A DNA stretch of 64,000 bases, from positions 124,001 to 188,000 of the forward strand of contig NZ_JBBBNV010000003.1 in NCBI RefSeq assembly GCF_037137075.1, read 5' to 3'. The position numbers were made by a program, and so were the translations under genes. The notes beneath the pieces were generated by a model that was not told the origin of the DNA, searched no databases, and saw only the letters and a list, made by a program, of their open reading frames with translations. The number at the start of each line of letters is the position of its first letter. Position 1 is the stretch's first letter. Shown here one piece after another: positions 15,710 through 24,447 of this stretch. The stretch is from JBBBNV01 sp037137075. GTDB lineage: Bacteria > Bacillota > Bacilli > Paenibacillales > NBRC-103111.

Positions 15710-15965
15710 AAGCGGCGGGCCCTCATTGGCCACAGCGTCCAATCGCTGCAGCATGATGCAGGGCTTTACGCCATTTTCGCCCGAACACAGCCGCCGCCAG
15801 TCGCCCGTGCTGCTTCATGGTGCACAAACGGGAACGTGAGGTCTATTCTTCTAAAAGGTCCGGTCCGATCTGTCACGCTTCCAGTGGCAGCGGCTTATCT
15901 GCTAGAGCCTGATACATACGTTCCGGCTCGGACAGCTGGACGAAATGAACTTCCGAACATATTCT
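15710..15965. other. Gap between sspI and GNAT gene
   Basis: No complete gene is visible. On the minus strand a short open stretch ending near 15875 reads in part VHFVQLSEPERMYQALADKP, which looks protein-like but lacks a start with a ribosome binding site and follows a stop codon. It may be a gene remnant. No clear terminator for sspI was found. Confidence 0.3.
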
Positions 15966-16475
15966 TTACCGGCTCGCTTCCCAAGCATACAGGCAGGTCA
16001 GTATCCCCCTGTTTCTGGTGTTATAGAATTGCTCCTCCTGCTTCATTCCAAGCTTCTCGGCAACCTTGCGGGAAGCCGTATGGTGAGCAGGCATATTCGC
16101 CACGATCCGGTTCAGCTTCAGACGGCTCATTCCATCCTGCAAGCAGGCTTTGGCCGCCTCAAGACCGTAGCCGTTGTTCCATTCGGGCGCATAAATAATA
16201 TACCCCAAATCGACTTCTTCCCTGCCATTAACCTCCGTACGCGCCAAACCGCAATCTCCGATAAGCCTGCCGCCGCTTCTGGCGACGACAGCCATTCTGC
16301 CGAACCCGTGCTGCGCATGATGCGCGGTATGCCGCGCCATCCACTGATCCGCCTGTTCTCTCGTGAAGGGAGCAGGCCAGAAGCTCATCGTTGTCCCGTC
16401 CGAGAGCATTTCGTATAAGGCTTCCTTATCCTCCCATGAGTATGGCCGCAAAATGAGCCGGTCTGTTGTAATCAC
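15966..16475 (-). CDS. GNAT-family N-acetyltransferase (RimJ/RimL type)
   Basis: The 169-residue product begins with TDRLILRPYSWEDKEALYEM, typical of RimJ/RimL-like acetyltransferases. The acetyl-CoA loop lies in the WNNGYGLEAAKACLQDGM stretch and the late strand reads LNRIVANMPAHHTASRKVAEKLGM, with the conserved asparagine region. It transfers acetyl from acetyl-CoA to a protein N-terminus or small amine; the target is unknown. The start is GTG at 16475, with GGGAG nine bases before it. Confidence 0.9.
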   Translation of the reverse strand: MITTDRLILRPYSWEDKEALYEMLSDGTTMSFWPAPFTREQADQWMARHTAHHAQHGFGRMAVVARSGGRLIGDCGLARTEVNGREEVDLGYIIYAPEWNNGYGLEAAKACLQDGMSRLKLNRIVANMPAHHTASRKVAEKLGMKQEEQFYNTRNRGILTCLYAWEASR

Positions 16476-16608
16476 ATGCAGCGCTCCCTTATATCCAATT
16501 TAATATCAGTGTCCTTCTTGGCTGAATTGTATCCCCTTCTTGCTGCACTATTGTCCTCAGATTATAACATATCGATCTAGAGAGCGTTCCCACCGTTCCA
16601 AATCGTGG

Positions 16609-16614
16609 TATAAT
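16609..16614 (+). promoter_or_regulatory. Extended -10 promoter upstream of AAC(3)-like gene
   Basis: TGGTATAAT is a full extended -10 (TGn plus TATAAT at 16609-16614); no good -35 is present. It gives a leader of roughly 270 bases before the coding start at 16895. I saw no known riboswitch or T-box pattern in this leader, only the short ORF at 16757. Confidence 0.55.
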
Positions 16615-16756
16615 CATACTCAGACTGTAAGCTTTAGACATAGCATTGCACCTGCACACGTTTACATGACAGTATCCGCAGGGTCAGAAAAGGGACCTTG
16701 CTGCCGGTGGAGTGATCACATACGGAACCGAAGCTCGCCGGAGGATAAGGAGTACT

Positions 16757-16819
16757 ATGCCTGCAGTGCTGTTTCCGGGAAAACAGGACGATTGTCTGGA
16801 AAGCTTCGCACGATATTAA
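16757..16819 (+). CDS. Leader peptide ORF before AAC(3)-like gene (20 aa)
   Basis: ATG at 16757 follows TAAGGAG at a good distance and codes MPAVLFPGKQDDCLESFARY, then TAA. It is in the same frame as the downstream gene, and the frame between the TAA and the acetyltransferase start at 16895 has no further stop codon. It could be a regulatory leader peptide, or chance. A second 15-codon ORF (16821-16868) follows in another frame. Confidence 0.35.
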   Translation: MPAVLFPGKQDDCLESFARY

Positions 16820-16894
16820 TATGACGCATATAACCGTTCTGATGACGGTTGGCAGCAGCCCGAAATGACAGGAAACAACGAGGAGGACAACCAG

Positions 16895-17686
16895 ATGCAT
16901 ACAAAAGCAAGTCTCATGCAGCAAATGAAGGACATGGAAATCGATCCGAACGGAACACTGTTGATACATTCTTCCATGAAAAGCCTTGGTGATGTAGAAG
17001 GAGGCGCAGATACGGTTCTGGATGTATGGATGGATTATATGCAGAACGGCCTGCTCGTCCTGCCAACCCACACCTGGTCCTATATTCACGCGGACAATCC
17101 TAAATTTTATGTTGGGGATTCACCTTCGTGCGTCGGAATACTGCCCGAATTGTTCCGCAAACGGCCGGGCGTTATCCGCTCCTGGCATCCTACGCATTCA
17201 GTGGCGGCCCGGGGACGGGATGCGGTAACGTTCACCTCAGGCGATGAGCGCTTCGATACCCCTTGTGCCCGCGGGTCGGCCTGGGGCAAGCTGCTTGACC
17301 GCACAGCAACCATTTTACTCGTCGGCGTCGATTTGCGACGCAATACGTTCATTCACGGCATTGAAGAGTGGATCGATATCCCGGGCCGGATGACGGACGG
17401 GCACCAAGCCTTGGTTACTGTGCTTGGCGACGGGACCGAAATCCCCGTTCCGTCCCGGAGACATTGCGGCTTGTCGTGGTCGCAGCACTTCTGGAAGGTC
17501 GAGCATGTGCTGGAAGCGCGCGGCGCACTCCGCAAGTCAGCGCTGGGCGATGCGGTGGTCCGTATTTGCCGGGCGGACCTGACGCACCGTATTTTGACCG
17601 ATATGCTGCTTGAAGCTCCGGAGCTGTTCTCCACGAACGATCCGCTGGATGTCGAGCTGGCGCGCCAGTTCAGCAGCGGCAGCTAA
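16895..17686 (+). CDS. Aminoglycoside N(3)-acetyltransferase family protein
   Basis: The 263-residue product matches the AAC(3) family: GTLLIHSSMKSLGDVEGG near the start, LLVLPTHTWSY, RSWHPTHSVAARG with the catalytic-region histidine, and RGSAWGKLLDR. Members acetylate the 3-amino group of 2-deoxystreptamine aminoglycosides, but many chromosomal homologues act on other amines, so resistance should not be assumed. I placed the start at 16895, where GAGGAGGACAACCAG precedes ATG; an upstream ATG at 16865 is less well placed. A long leader with a short in-frame ORF precedes it. Confidence 0.85.
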   Translation: MHTKASLMQQMKDMEIDPNGTLLIHSSMKSLGDVEGGADTVLDVWMDYMQNGLLVLPTHTWSYIHADNPKFYVGDSPSCVGILPELFRKRPGVIRSWHPTHSVAARGRDAVTFTSGDERFDTPCARGSAWGKLLDRTATILLVGVDLRRNTFIHGIEEWIDIPGRMTDGHQALVTVLGDGTEIPVPSRRHCGLSWSQHFWKVEHVLEARGALRKSALGDAVVRICRADLTHRILTDMLLEAPELFSTNDPLDVELARQFSSGS

Positions 17687-17943
17687 ACACTGCGCAGCCC
17701 AACTTGAATGTTAAATAGCTGTACCATTAGCTTATCTGGCCCATATGCTGCGGGGAACCTCCCACCCAGGTTTCAATTTTCGGGTTTTCGCACCGTGAGC
17801 AAATCCGGTACATAGCATAGTTAGCATAGGTTGCACGACATCTGTTCACCTGCTGCACCGGATAATGCCTTAGTAAAAATGTGGTTGATCACCATCATAC
17901 AATCCCACACTGCGCGCCGGCAGCGAAAAAATAGTTCCGGCTA
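17687..17943. other. Gap downstream of AAC(3)-like gene
   Basis: I see no gene, repeat or strong signal here apart from the terminator that follows at 17944. Confidence 0.4.
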
Positions 17944-17987
17944 AAAAAACGATGAGCCCTGCATATTTGCAGAGCTCATCGTTTTTT
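17944..17987. terminator. Strong terminator downstream of NlpC/P60 gene
   Basis: AAAAAACGATGAG (17944-17956) pairs with CTCATCGTTTTTT (17975-17987), with an inner CTGCA/TGCAG stem. It has T tracts on both strands and lies between convergent genes. Confidence 0.85.
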
Positions 17988-18084
17988 ATTTCACTGCCAG
18001 TATTTTGAAAAAATAACTTCCGCTCAGCTTGTGACCTCACTGCTGCCCATCCCGCTAATCTCCTCACCGGTACCGGGCAAGCGG

Positions 18085-18804
18085 CTAATAGACCTGCTTG
18101 GCCCCCAAATACCGGGGGCCCCAATAGCCGCTATCGATAGGCTGTACCGCAATGCCCGCAGAACGTGTGGATGAAATAAACTTCCCGTTTCCAATATAAA
18201 ATCCGACGTGATTTACCTTGCCAGGCGTATTGGTGCTGAAAAATACGAGATCGCCCGGCATCAAATCGGCACGGTCAACCGGAGTACCCTGCTGGAACAG
18301 CTCGCCCGAGGAAAGACGATCGGCAGGCACACCCAGCTTGGTAAACATATAATAAACAAAGCCTGAACAATCAAAGCCTGTAGATGGGCTTGTCCCACCC
18401 CAATCATATGGCGTGCCGAGATATTCATTTGCTGCGGCCAGCAGCTGCTTTTTGACAATTGCATGGGAAATGGAGGTGCGTGTTGCGGAATCGGCCGCAC
18501 CGGTTACAGGCAATCCGTAAGCCTCCTGGTAGGAGGAAACAGCCTGCACCGTTAGCGGGCCGTAGTAGCCAGTGTTGGAAGGGTACGTGAAATAGCCGAG
18601 CGTACCAAGCTGCTGCTGCAAGCTTGCCACCTCAGCGCTGGAGCTGCCGGAGGATAATGTTGCCTGTATTGTGGAAGCAGATGCCGTTGCGGCAAACGCA
18701 GTATTATTGAAGGCGCTTACAAGCGGTAATGCAGATATGACCGGCAATTGGGAGGCCAGAAGCAGTGCGCTGACGGTAACGACAATCGTTCGTTTTTTCA
18801 TCAT
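18085..18804 (-). CDS. Secreted NlpC/P60 peptidoglycan hydrolase with PG-binding domain
   Basis: The product of about 239 residues starts with a Sec signal peptide (KKRTIVVTVSALLLASQLP and on, cleavage near AFAA-TAS). A peptidoglycan-binding_1 domain follows (SAEVASLQQQLGTLGYFTYP, TGYYGPLTVQAVSSYQ), then an NlpC/P60 cysteine peptidase with the catalytic Cys in TGFDCSGFVYYMF and the His in NHVGFYIG. It should cut D-Glu-diaminopimelate bonds in the wall. Three adjacent ATG codons follow AGAGAGG; I used the middle one. An upstream in-frame start would add a stretch without a ribosome binding site. Confidence 0.92.
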   Translation of the reverse strand: MMKKRTIVVTVSALLLASQLPVISALPLVSAFNNTAFAATASASTIQATLSSGSSSAEVASLQQQLGTLGYFTYPSNTGYYGPLTVQAVSSYQEAYGLPVTGAADSATRTSISHAIVKKQLLAAANEYLGTPYDWGGTSPSTGFDCSGFVYYMFTKLGVPADRLSSGELFQQGTPVDRADLMPGDLVFFSTNTPGKVNHVGFYIGNGKFISSTRSAGIAVQPIDSGYWGPRYLGAKQVY

Positions 18805-18912
18805 CATCCATCCTCTCTGGGTATCGTTCTTTATCGTCCCATTGTAAGAGGATTGAATAGAAACCGGCAACGCACAAATGATGGGAATCCGGCGTTATCC
18901 CACCGTCGTAAT

Positions 18913-19161
18913 TTAGCAGAAAGCTTTCTTTCTGCGCTCTGCAAGACCCAGAGAAAGTCTGACATGCTCGGCGACTTCCGACGCACTTAAGTGCTGGAGC
19001 ACCGTACTCGGCAGCGAGCAGCCTCTTAGCTGGCCCTTGATGCTGAACCGGATAATATCAAATTCGGGATAATGCGTAATGCGAACACTTTTTCCGCTTT
19101 GGCCGGTAACGATGCTGGCTATTTGCTCCGCAGCACAAAATTCATGTTTCTTATCGGACAT
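18913..19161 (-). CDS. Small hypothetical protein (82 aa) paired with XRE regulator
   Basis: I do not recognise this 82-residue protein. It is cytoplasmic, with a cysteine near each end (Cys9 and the last residue) and one in the middle. A GGAG lies about 12 bases before the ATG. It follows the XRE regulator gene by 40 bases on the same strand without a terminator and is probably cotranscribed. Confidence 0.6.
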   Translation of the reverse strand: MSDKKHEFCAAEQIASIVTGQSGKSVRITHYPEFDIIRFSIKGQLRGCSLPSTVLQHLSASEVAEHVRLSLGLAERRKKAFC

Positions 19162-19201
19162 GCTTCGTGTACGCTCCTTTCGTTTTCCAAGCCTTACGCA
19201 T

Positions 19202-19936
19202 CTAGCCCCTGGTCGGGTGCATCTGATAGACGCGGCCGTTCAAATCCCCGTCCTCCGGCCAAACCAGAGGATTGGAGGGAATCTTTAATATACGATATGC
19301 TTCTCTGACCAAATCCTTGCCCTCTTCATACAGCATGGACGAAATTTTTGCCAGTCCGCTCCGCCGTCCCAGCCGCTCCAGCTGATGCTTCATCAGCATG
19401 GAATTGCAAAGCACTACAGCCTTGCAGCAGTAGGGAACCATCCATACCTGAAGCTGCTCCCAGAGCACATTAACTTCCGGCGAAAAAATGTACGGCTGCC
19501 CTTCCGCCACCATCGAGCGGTAATCCATAAGCAGCCTGATGTTCCCTTTGGTCAGTTGGGAGCATGCCTGCTTCAGATCAGAGCTTATTTTTTCCATATC
19601 CTTGGCGTTTAATACGCCCTTGACCTGCCAGGCAATAACTTTACCCAAGTAATCAATTTCCAGAACGAAACGTTCTTCCAGCGGCCTGCTCAAATCATTC
19701 TTCAAAAACGCCGAATGCTCCAGAAAACGCTCATCATTAAACAAATAACTAATATCGACATCCAATGCGCCGGAAAGCTTCTCGATGTTCTGAAGCGATA
19801 CGTTACGTTCGCCCCGCTCAACGCCCCCGATATAAGAGCGGTCCAGCCCTGAGCGCAAGGCAAGCATTTCCTGTGTCATTCCCGATTTCATACGCAGCTC
19901 TTTGACGCGCAAGCCAAAATTGGTTAAAATACTCAA
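19202..19936 (-). CDS. XRE-family regulator with STAS-like C-terminal domain
   Basis: The 244-residue product has an N-terminal Cro/C1 helix-turn-helix (VKELRMKSGMTQEMLALRSG, DRSYIGGVERGERNVSLQNI). A C-terminal region of about 150 residues has the alternating strands and helices of a STAS- or SpoIIAA-like fold (FVLEIDYLGKVIAWQVKG, IRLLMDYRSMVAEGQ). That pairing is unusual for an XRE protein. The start is TTG, with AGGAGG ten bases before it. It is followed by the 82-residue partner. Targets and signal are unknown. Confidence 0.82.
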   Translation of the reverse strand: MSILTNFGLRVKELRMKSGMTQEMLALRSGLDRSYIGGVERGERNVSLQNIEKLSGALDVDISYLFNDERFLEHSAFLKNDLSRPLEERFVLEIDYLGKVIAWQVKGVLNAKDMEKISSDLKQACSQLTKGNIRLLMDYRSMVAEGQPYIFSPEVNVLWEQLQVWMVPYCCKAVVLCNSMLMKHQLERLGRRSGLAKISSMLYEEGKDLVREAYRILKIPSNPLVWPEDGDLNGRVYQMHPTRG

Positions 19937-20064
19937 CCCGGGCGCCCTCCTGCACTTGTCGGAAATTGTTGTTTCTTGCTATATCTATTGAACTATTATA
20001 CAGGTTTTCGACAGATTATCGACGGACTATAAGTACCATTGCAGTTAACTTGGGTTTAAAAAAT

Positions 20065-20106
20065 TAAACCCTTCTACAAAACAAAGGCTCTTTGTGGAAG
20101 GGTTTA
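20065..20106 (-). terminator. Terminator of the LacI/Gfo/ThuA operon
   Basis: TAAACCCTTC pairs with GAAGGGTTTA and an inner ACAAA pairs with TTTGT. On the minus strand the stem is followed by ATTTTTT. It lies 31 bases after the last stop codon of the operon. Confidence 0.85.
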
Positions 20107-20136
20107 CATAATTTAGATTTAGGTCTATTTGTTCTA

Positions 20137-21261
20137 TTACCGATCCAATGTAAAAGGCGCCAGCTTCATCGGCAGGGGATCGGGACGCTCGCAAGTGCTC
20201 TGCATCTCATAATGAACACCGCTGTCCGAAGCATCGTGGAAGGCCCACATGGCTTCCAGCACATGATATGCCAGCTCCCCGTTCGCCCGGTGCTTCCGGC
20301 CGCTGGAAATGGCGTATGCCATATCCGCCGCCGCGATGCCGCGGGTATTCTCCTCATAACCAAAAAGCAGCGGCTGCTCGGTCCATTCCTTCTCTCCGGT
20401 GCGGCGGAAGCGAACAGGACCGCCGAAGGTGTTCGGATCAGGCACCTGAAGAGTTCCTTCCGTCCCGTAAATTTCAATCCGCGGCAGATCGCTTCCTCCG
20501 AAAATATCAAAGCTTGTAATTAGCGTGCCGATGGCCCCTTGCGTGAACTGGAGAAGTCCCGCCACATGTGTCGGAATCTCAACCGGGATCAGCTGTCCCC
20601 GTTTCTTTTCACTGAGAATGGTCCGTTCTTCGAACGCTTTTCCCGTCATGCCGGTAATACGCCGAATCGGACCAAGCAGCGAGATAAGCGCCGTTAAGTA
20701 GTAAGGCCCCATATCGAACATTGGGCCGCCGCCGGCAGCATAGTAAAATTCCGGATCAGGGTGCCAATGCTCATGGCCCCGGCCCATCATGAAGGCTGTT
20801 GCGGCAACCGGCCGCCCTATAACGCCGTCATCCAGCAGCTTGCGGGCGGTTTGGATGCCGGCGCCAAAAAAGGTTTCCGGCGCGCAGCCGACAAGCAGGC
20901 CGCGTTCAGCCGCTGTCCGAATGACACGCTGTCCTTCCTCGCGTGTAACCGCCAGCGGCTTTTCCACATACACATGCTTTCCTGCTTCTAGCGCCTGTAA
21001 GCAGACAGAGGCATGCGCCTGAGGAATCGTCAGATTAATGACAATGCTGATTTCGGGGTCGGCCAGCAGCTCGCTGACCGTGCATGCTTTGGGAATATGG
21101 AACTCCGCCGCCTTCTCCTTGGCGCGATCCAAATCCATATCGGCGCATGCGGCCAGCTCAAGCACCTCGAACATTTGGCAGTTCTTCATATAAATACTGC
21201 TGATTTTGCCGCAGCCGACAATTCCAACCTTCACCGGCTTCAGTCCGCTTCCTGTTCCCAT
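20137..21261 (-). CDS. Gfo/Idh/MocA-family oxidoreductase (operon gene 4)
   Basis: The 374-residue product has an N-terminal Rossmann domain with VGIVGCGKISSIYMKNC and the EKPLAVT motif (the catalytic-site lysine of this family), and a C-terminal alpha/beta domain with a GGPMFDMGPYYLTAL stretch. Such enzymes oxidise or reduce sugars and cyclitols with NAD(P). The ATG at 21261 overlaps the ThuA stop codon by one base (TAATG), so translation is coupled. It is the last gene of the LacI-led operon. The substrate is not known; pairing with ThuA suggests a keto-sugar or keto-glycoside pathway. Confidence 0.92.
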   Translation of the reverse strand: MGTGSGLKPVKVGIVGCGKISSIYMKNCQMFEVLELAACADMDLDRAKEKAAEFHIPKACTVSELLADPEISIVINLTIPQAHASVCLQALEAGKHVYVEKPLAVTREEGQRVIRTAAERGLLVGCAPETFFGAGIQTARKLLDDGVIGRPVAATAFMMGRGHEHWHPDPEFYYAAGGGPMFDMGPYYLTALISLLGPIRRITGMTGKAFEERTILSEKKRGQLIPVEIPTHVAGLLQFTQGAIGTLITSFDIFGGSDLPRIEIYGTEGTLQVPDPNTFGGPVRFRRTGEKEWTEQPLLFGYEENTRGIAAADMAYAISSGRKHRANGELAYHVLEAMWAFHDASDSGVHYEMQSTCERPDPLPMKLAPFTLDR

Positions 21262-21980
21262 TAGTTGCTGTCTCCCATCCCGGTATAGTTTGCGTTCCCC
21301 GCTTGTCCGCCAGCAGCGAGCGCCTTGCCTTCCGCCGCCCATACCAAGCCGCGCCGCAGCAGCTCCTTCACCTCAGGCATGTCGACAATATCCGCATGGT
21401 GGCCGAGAGCGCAGTAATAAACCCGGCCCACACCCCAGCGCTTCGTCCATACCACCGGCATATCGACAGCCTTGTTCAGCGCATGCGGACCGGAGGCGAC
21501 CGGAAACCGCGTCGTTGCCAGCACTTCCACAGCCGGATCTACATGCAAATAATACTGCTCGCTTGTAACCTGAAAATCCTGCAAGCCCTCGACCAGCGGA
21601 CTGGAGCTGTGCTTGATGTTGACTGTATATTCCACGCCGTCATTGCCCGGATGAGCGACCCACTGTCCGCCCGTCATAAACTGCCAATCCACATTGGTGC
21701 GGAACGCATCGCACATGCCGCCGTGGCATCCGGCAATACCGGTCCCGGCCTGTACCGCCGCCGAGACATTGGCCGCCTGCTCCTTCGTAATTTCACCCAT
21801 GGTCCACACCGGGACGATCAGGTCCAGTCCCAGCAGCTTCTCCGCATCCCCGAAAACATCCAGCGTATTCGCCACTTCCACCTCAAACTGCTCGTTTCGC
21901 AGCACATCCGCAAAAATCGCCGCCACCTGCTCCGGCTCATGGCCAGCCCAGCCTCCCCAAACAATAAGTGCCCGTTTCAT
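21261..21980 (-). CDS. ThuA-domain protein
   Basis: The 239-residue product matches the ThuA family of class I glutamine-amidotransferase-like fold: RALIVWGGWAGHEP at the start, IAGCHGGMCDAF in the middle, and KRWGVGRVYYCALGHHADI near the end. ThuA proteins act with Gfo/Idh/MocA enzymes in trehalose and related disaccharide catabolism through 3-keto intermediates; this gene lies between two such oxidoreductases. I chose ATG 21980, with AGGAG eight bases before it. No signal peptide is present. Confidence 0.9.
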   Translation of the reverse strand: MKRALIVWGGWAGHEPEQVAAIFADVLRNEQFEVEVANTLDVFGDAEKLLGLDLIVPVWTMGEITKEQAANVSAAVQAGTGIAGCHGGMCDAFRTNVDWQFMTGGQWVAHPGNDGVEYTVNIKHSSSPLVEGLQDFQVTSEQYYLHVDPAVEVLATTRFPVASGPHALNKAVDMPVVWTKRWGVGRVYYCALGHHADIVDMPEVKELLRRGLVWAAEGKALAAGGQAGNANYTGMGDSN

Positions 21981-22086
21981 GCTGCACGCTCCTGTCACGT
22001 TCGATTGGATAATAGAACTATTGCCGTCTCGCTTGTACTGCTTGTACTGCTTGGTGCTTGCCCGGTGCTCTCGATCACGTTCCCGA

Positions 22087-23253
22087 TCACATCTCCGCGA
22101 TTGTCACCCAGCGGCGCTCCTCAATTGAACGGTCCACCGCCTCCAGAACAGCTTGGCATTTGACCCCGTCATGGAAATTCGGCACCGGCTGGCGTCCCTC
22201 CTGAAGAGCATCGAGCAGCTCCACCGTCTCGTGAATAAATGTGTGCTCATAGCCGATTGTATGTCCGGCCGGCCACCACGCCTCGGCATACGCATGTGCC
22301 GGGTCCGTCGCCAGCACACGGCGGAAGCCCTGGACATCCGCCTCATCGCCGGTGAAATAAACCTCCAGCTCATTCATCCGCTCAAAATCAAACTTGACGC
22401 TGCCCAGACTGCCGTTGATTTCAAACGAATTCGTGCAGCGGTGTCCGGCTGCAAAGCGGGTCGCCTCGAAGCTGCCGAGCGCGCCGCTGGCGAAACGGGC
22501 CATGAACAAGGTTGCATCATCAACTGTAACAGGGCCTGTCTGCGCATCCTTGCCGCTTGTGCCTGTTGCCGAGAGCCCTGTCATGGAGCTTGGGAGCGGC
22601 CGCTCCTTAATGAACGTATCCGCCATCCCGATAACCTCTGTCATGTCCCCTACCAAATAGTGGGCCAAATCAATCAGATGCGCGCCTAAGTCGCCATGGG
22701 AGCCGGAGCCCGCCACTTCCTTCTGCAGCCGCCATACGAGCGGGAACGACGGATCAATAATCCAATCCTGCAGGAACCAAGCCCGAAAGTGAAAAATACG
22801 CCCCAGCCGCCCGGATTCAACCAGCTTCTTCGCCAGCTGCACGGCAGGCGCGAATCGGTAGTTGAAGCCGACCATATGCGTGACCCCGGCCGCTTCCGCA
22901 GCGGCGAGCATCTCGCGGGCATCGGCCAGCGTCAGCGCCAGCGGCTTTTCACAAAAAATATGCTTTCCGGCCTTGGCCGCCGCCAGCGCAATTTCCTTGT
23001 GGGCGTCGCTCGGTGCGTTAATGTCAATGAAATCAATATCGTCACGCGCAATCAGCTCGCGCCAGTCCGTCGTGTAGCCGTCCCAGCCGAATTGCTCCGC
23101 CGCTTGCTTGACACCGCTCTCATCCCGGCCGCAAATGGCCGCCATCACCGGCTTTGCCCGATCCGGAAAAAACATCGGTACACTGCGGTATGCATTACTG
23201 TGCGCTTTGCCCATAAACTTGTAGCCGACCATGCCGATCCGAACGTCCTTCAT
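22087..23253 (-). CDS. Gfo/Idh/MocA-family oxidoreductase (operon gene 2)
   Basis: The 388-residue product starts RIGMVGYKFMGKAHSNAYRS, with a nucleotide-binding motif altered from the usual GxGxxG. It contains FCEKPLALTLADAREML with the family lysine and GSHGDLGAHLIDLAHYLVGD with the active-site region. It resembles glucoside and levoglucosan-type 3-dehydrogenases more than the second Gfo gene of the operon. The ATG follows GAGGAGGCAATCCGC. It is 61 bases downstream of the LacI gene and 106 bases upstream of thuA. It probably oxidises a sugar whose product is processed by ThuA and the second oxidoreductase; this is inference from order. Confidence 0.92.
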   Translation of the reverse strand: MKDVRIGMVGYKFMGKAHSNAYRSVPMFFPDRAKPVMAAICGRDESGVKQAAEQFGWDGYTTDWRELIARDDIDFIDINAPSDAHKEIALAAAKAGKHIFCEKPLALTLADAREMLAAAEAAGVTHMVGFNYRFAPAVQLAKKLVESGRLGRIFHFRAWFLQDWIIDPSFPLVWRLQKEVAGSGSHGDLGAHLIDLAHYLVGDMTEVIGMADTFIKERPLPSSMTGLSATGTSGKDAQTGPVTVDDATLFMARFASGALGSFEATRFAAGHRCTNSFEINGSLGSVKFDFERMNELEVYFTGDEADVQGFRRVLATDPAHAYAEAWWPAGHTIGYEHTFIHETVELLDALQEGRQPVPNFHDGVKCQAVLEAVDRSIEERRWVTIAEM

Positions 23254-23314
23254 GCGGATTGCCTCCTCTTTTTCGCGGTTTGCCGCGTGTTAAAAATGGT
23301 TGTCTGACTGCTTC

Positions 23315-24358
23315 CTATTCCGCCGCCCCGCCCGGCACAGAGGATGCGCGAAGAACCAGCCGTGTCGGCAGCAGCAGCCGGAACGGCTCGGCAGCCCCTT
23401 CCTCCTCCGTACGCTCCAGCACCTTCGAGGCCGCAAGCTCACCCATATCATAAAATGGAACCTGCACGCTCGACAGCGCCGGCTCGGTAACCCGGGCCGC
23501 ATCGGAATCGTCGTAGCCGACAATAGCCGGGAGCCGTGCCGGTGTAACTCCCTGCTCCCGCAAACCCTGCAAAAGCCCGATCGCCATCCGGTCATTGGCC
23601 GCAAACACAGCATCCACCGTATCCAGCATCGGCAGTAACGCTACAGCGGCGGCCCGGCCGCTCGTCCGGCTGAAGTTCCCTGTCAGCAAGAGGCGTTCCT
23701 CCATGACAATCCCTTCCGAAGCCAGTGCCCGGCGGTATCCTTCCAGGCGTTCGCCGCTGTTCGAATATTCCTGCGGTCCATTCAAAAAGGCGATACGCCT
23801 GTGCCCCTGATCCAGCAGATGGCGAACAGCCTCATAGCTGCCCTCCACATGCGCCGCGTCGATTTCGTTGAACGCCTCTCCCTCATAATGCTGGTTAATA
23901 AGGCAGAACGGGCGGCGGCTTACCGCCAGCTGCCGGAGCGCCTCCCGCTCTCCGGGAATATCCCGGGAGCCGAGAATGACACAAGCATCCACCTTCTGCA
24001 TATGGAACAGCCGCTCATAATCCATCACCTCATCAGGCGCACGGAACAGCATCAGCAGGTCATAGCCCATCTCCCGGGCCTTGCTGCCGATCCCGCTCAG
24101 CACCTCCGAGAAAAAATACGTCGAAAACATATGCACCTTCGGCACATACGGCAGCACGACCCCGAGATTGCCGCTGCGTTTGCGGGCAAAGCTCTGTGCC
24201 AGTGCGCTCGGCACGTACCCGAGTGACCGGGCTGCTTCCTGCACCTTCTGCCGCGTTTCCTCCTTGATCGGACCAACGCCGTTTAACACCCGGGATACCG
24301 TCGCCTCGGACACACCGGCCAAATCTGCAACTTCTTTTCGTGATGCGATACAGCTCAC
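23315..24358 (-). CDS. LacI-family transcriptional regulator
   Basis: The product has the LacI helix-turn-helix SRKEVADLAGVSEATVSRVL at its very start, the hinge SLGYVPSALAQSFA, and a periplasmic-binding-protein-like effector domain (NLGVVLPYVP, VDACVILGSRD, DAVFAANDRMAIGLLQG, PAIVGYDDSD). It probably represses its own operon, which encodes two oxidoreductases and ThuA, until a sugar binds. The start is awkward: the GTG used here lies one base from AAGGAG, while the codon aligned with the usual first Met reads ATC (24347-24349), ten bases after AAGGAG. Further upstream starts lie inside the operator. Confidence 0.88.
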   Translation of the reverse strand: MSCIASRKEVADLAGVSEATVSRVLNGVGPIKEETRQKVQEAARSLGYVPSALAQSFARKRSGNLGVVLPYVPKVHMFSTYFFSEVLSGIGSKAREMGYDLLMLFRAPDEVMDYERLFHMQKVDACVILGSRDIPGEREALRQLAVSRRPFCLINQHYEGEAFNEIDAAHVEGSYEAVRHLLDQGHRRIAFLNGPQEYSNSGERLEGYRRALASEGIVMEERLLLTGNFSRTSGRAAAVALLPMLDTVDAVFAANDRMAIGLLQGLREQGVTPARLPAIVGYDDSDAARVTEPALSSVQVPFYDMGELAASKVLERTEEEGAAEPFRLLLPTRLVLRASSVPGGAAE

Positions 24359-24447
24359 ACTCCTTGCTTCATTCAAACGATAACGGGCGTCATCTGTGCA
24401 GTCCTGCCTCGCAACCCGCATGTGAAAACAAAACCGTTCCAATTCGT

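Noticed and set aside
16621..16894. Possible riboswitch or T-box in the leader of the AAC(3)-like gene
   Set aside because: I looked for the T-box motif, SAM, lysine, cobalamin and c-di-AMP aptamer signatures and found none I could align with confidence.
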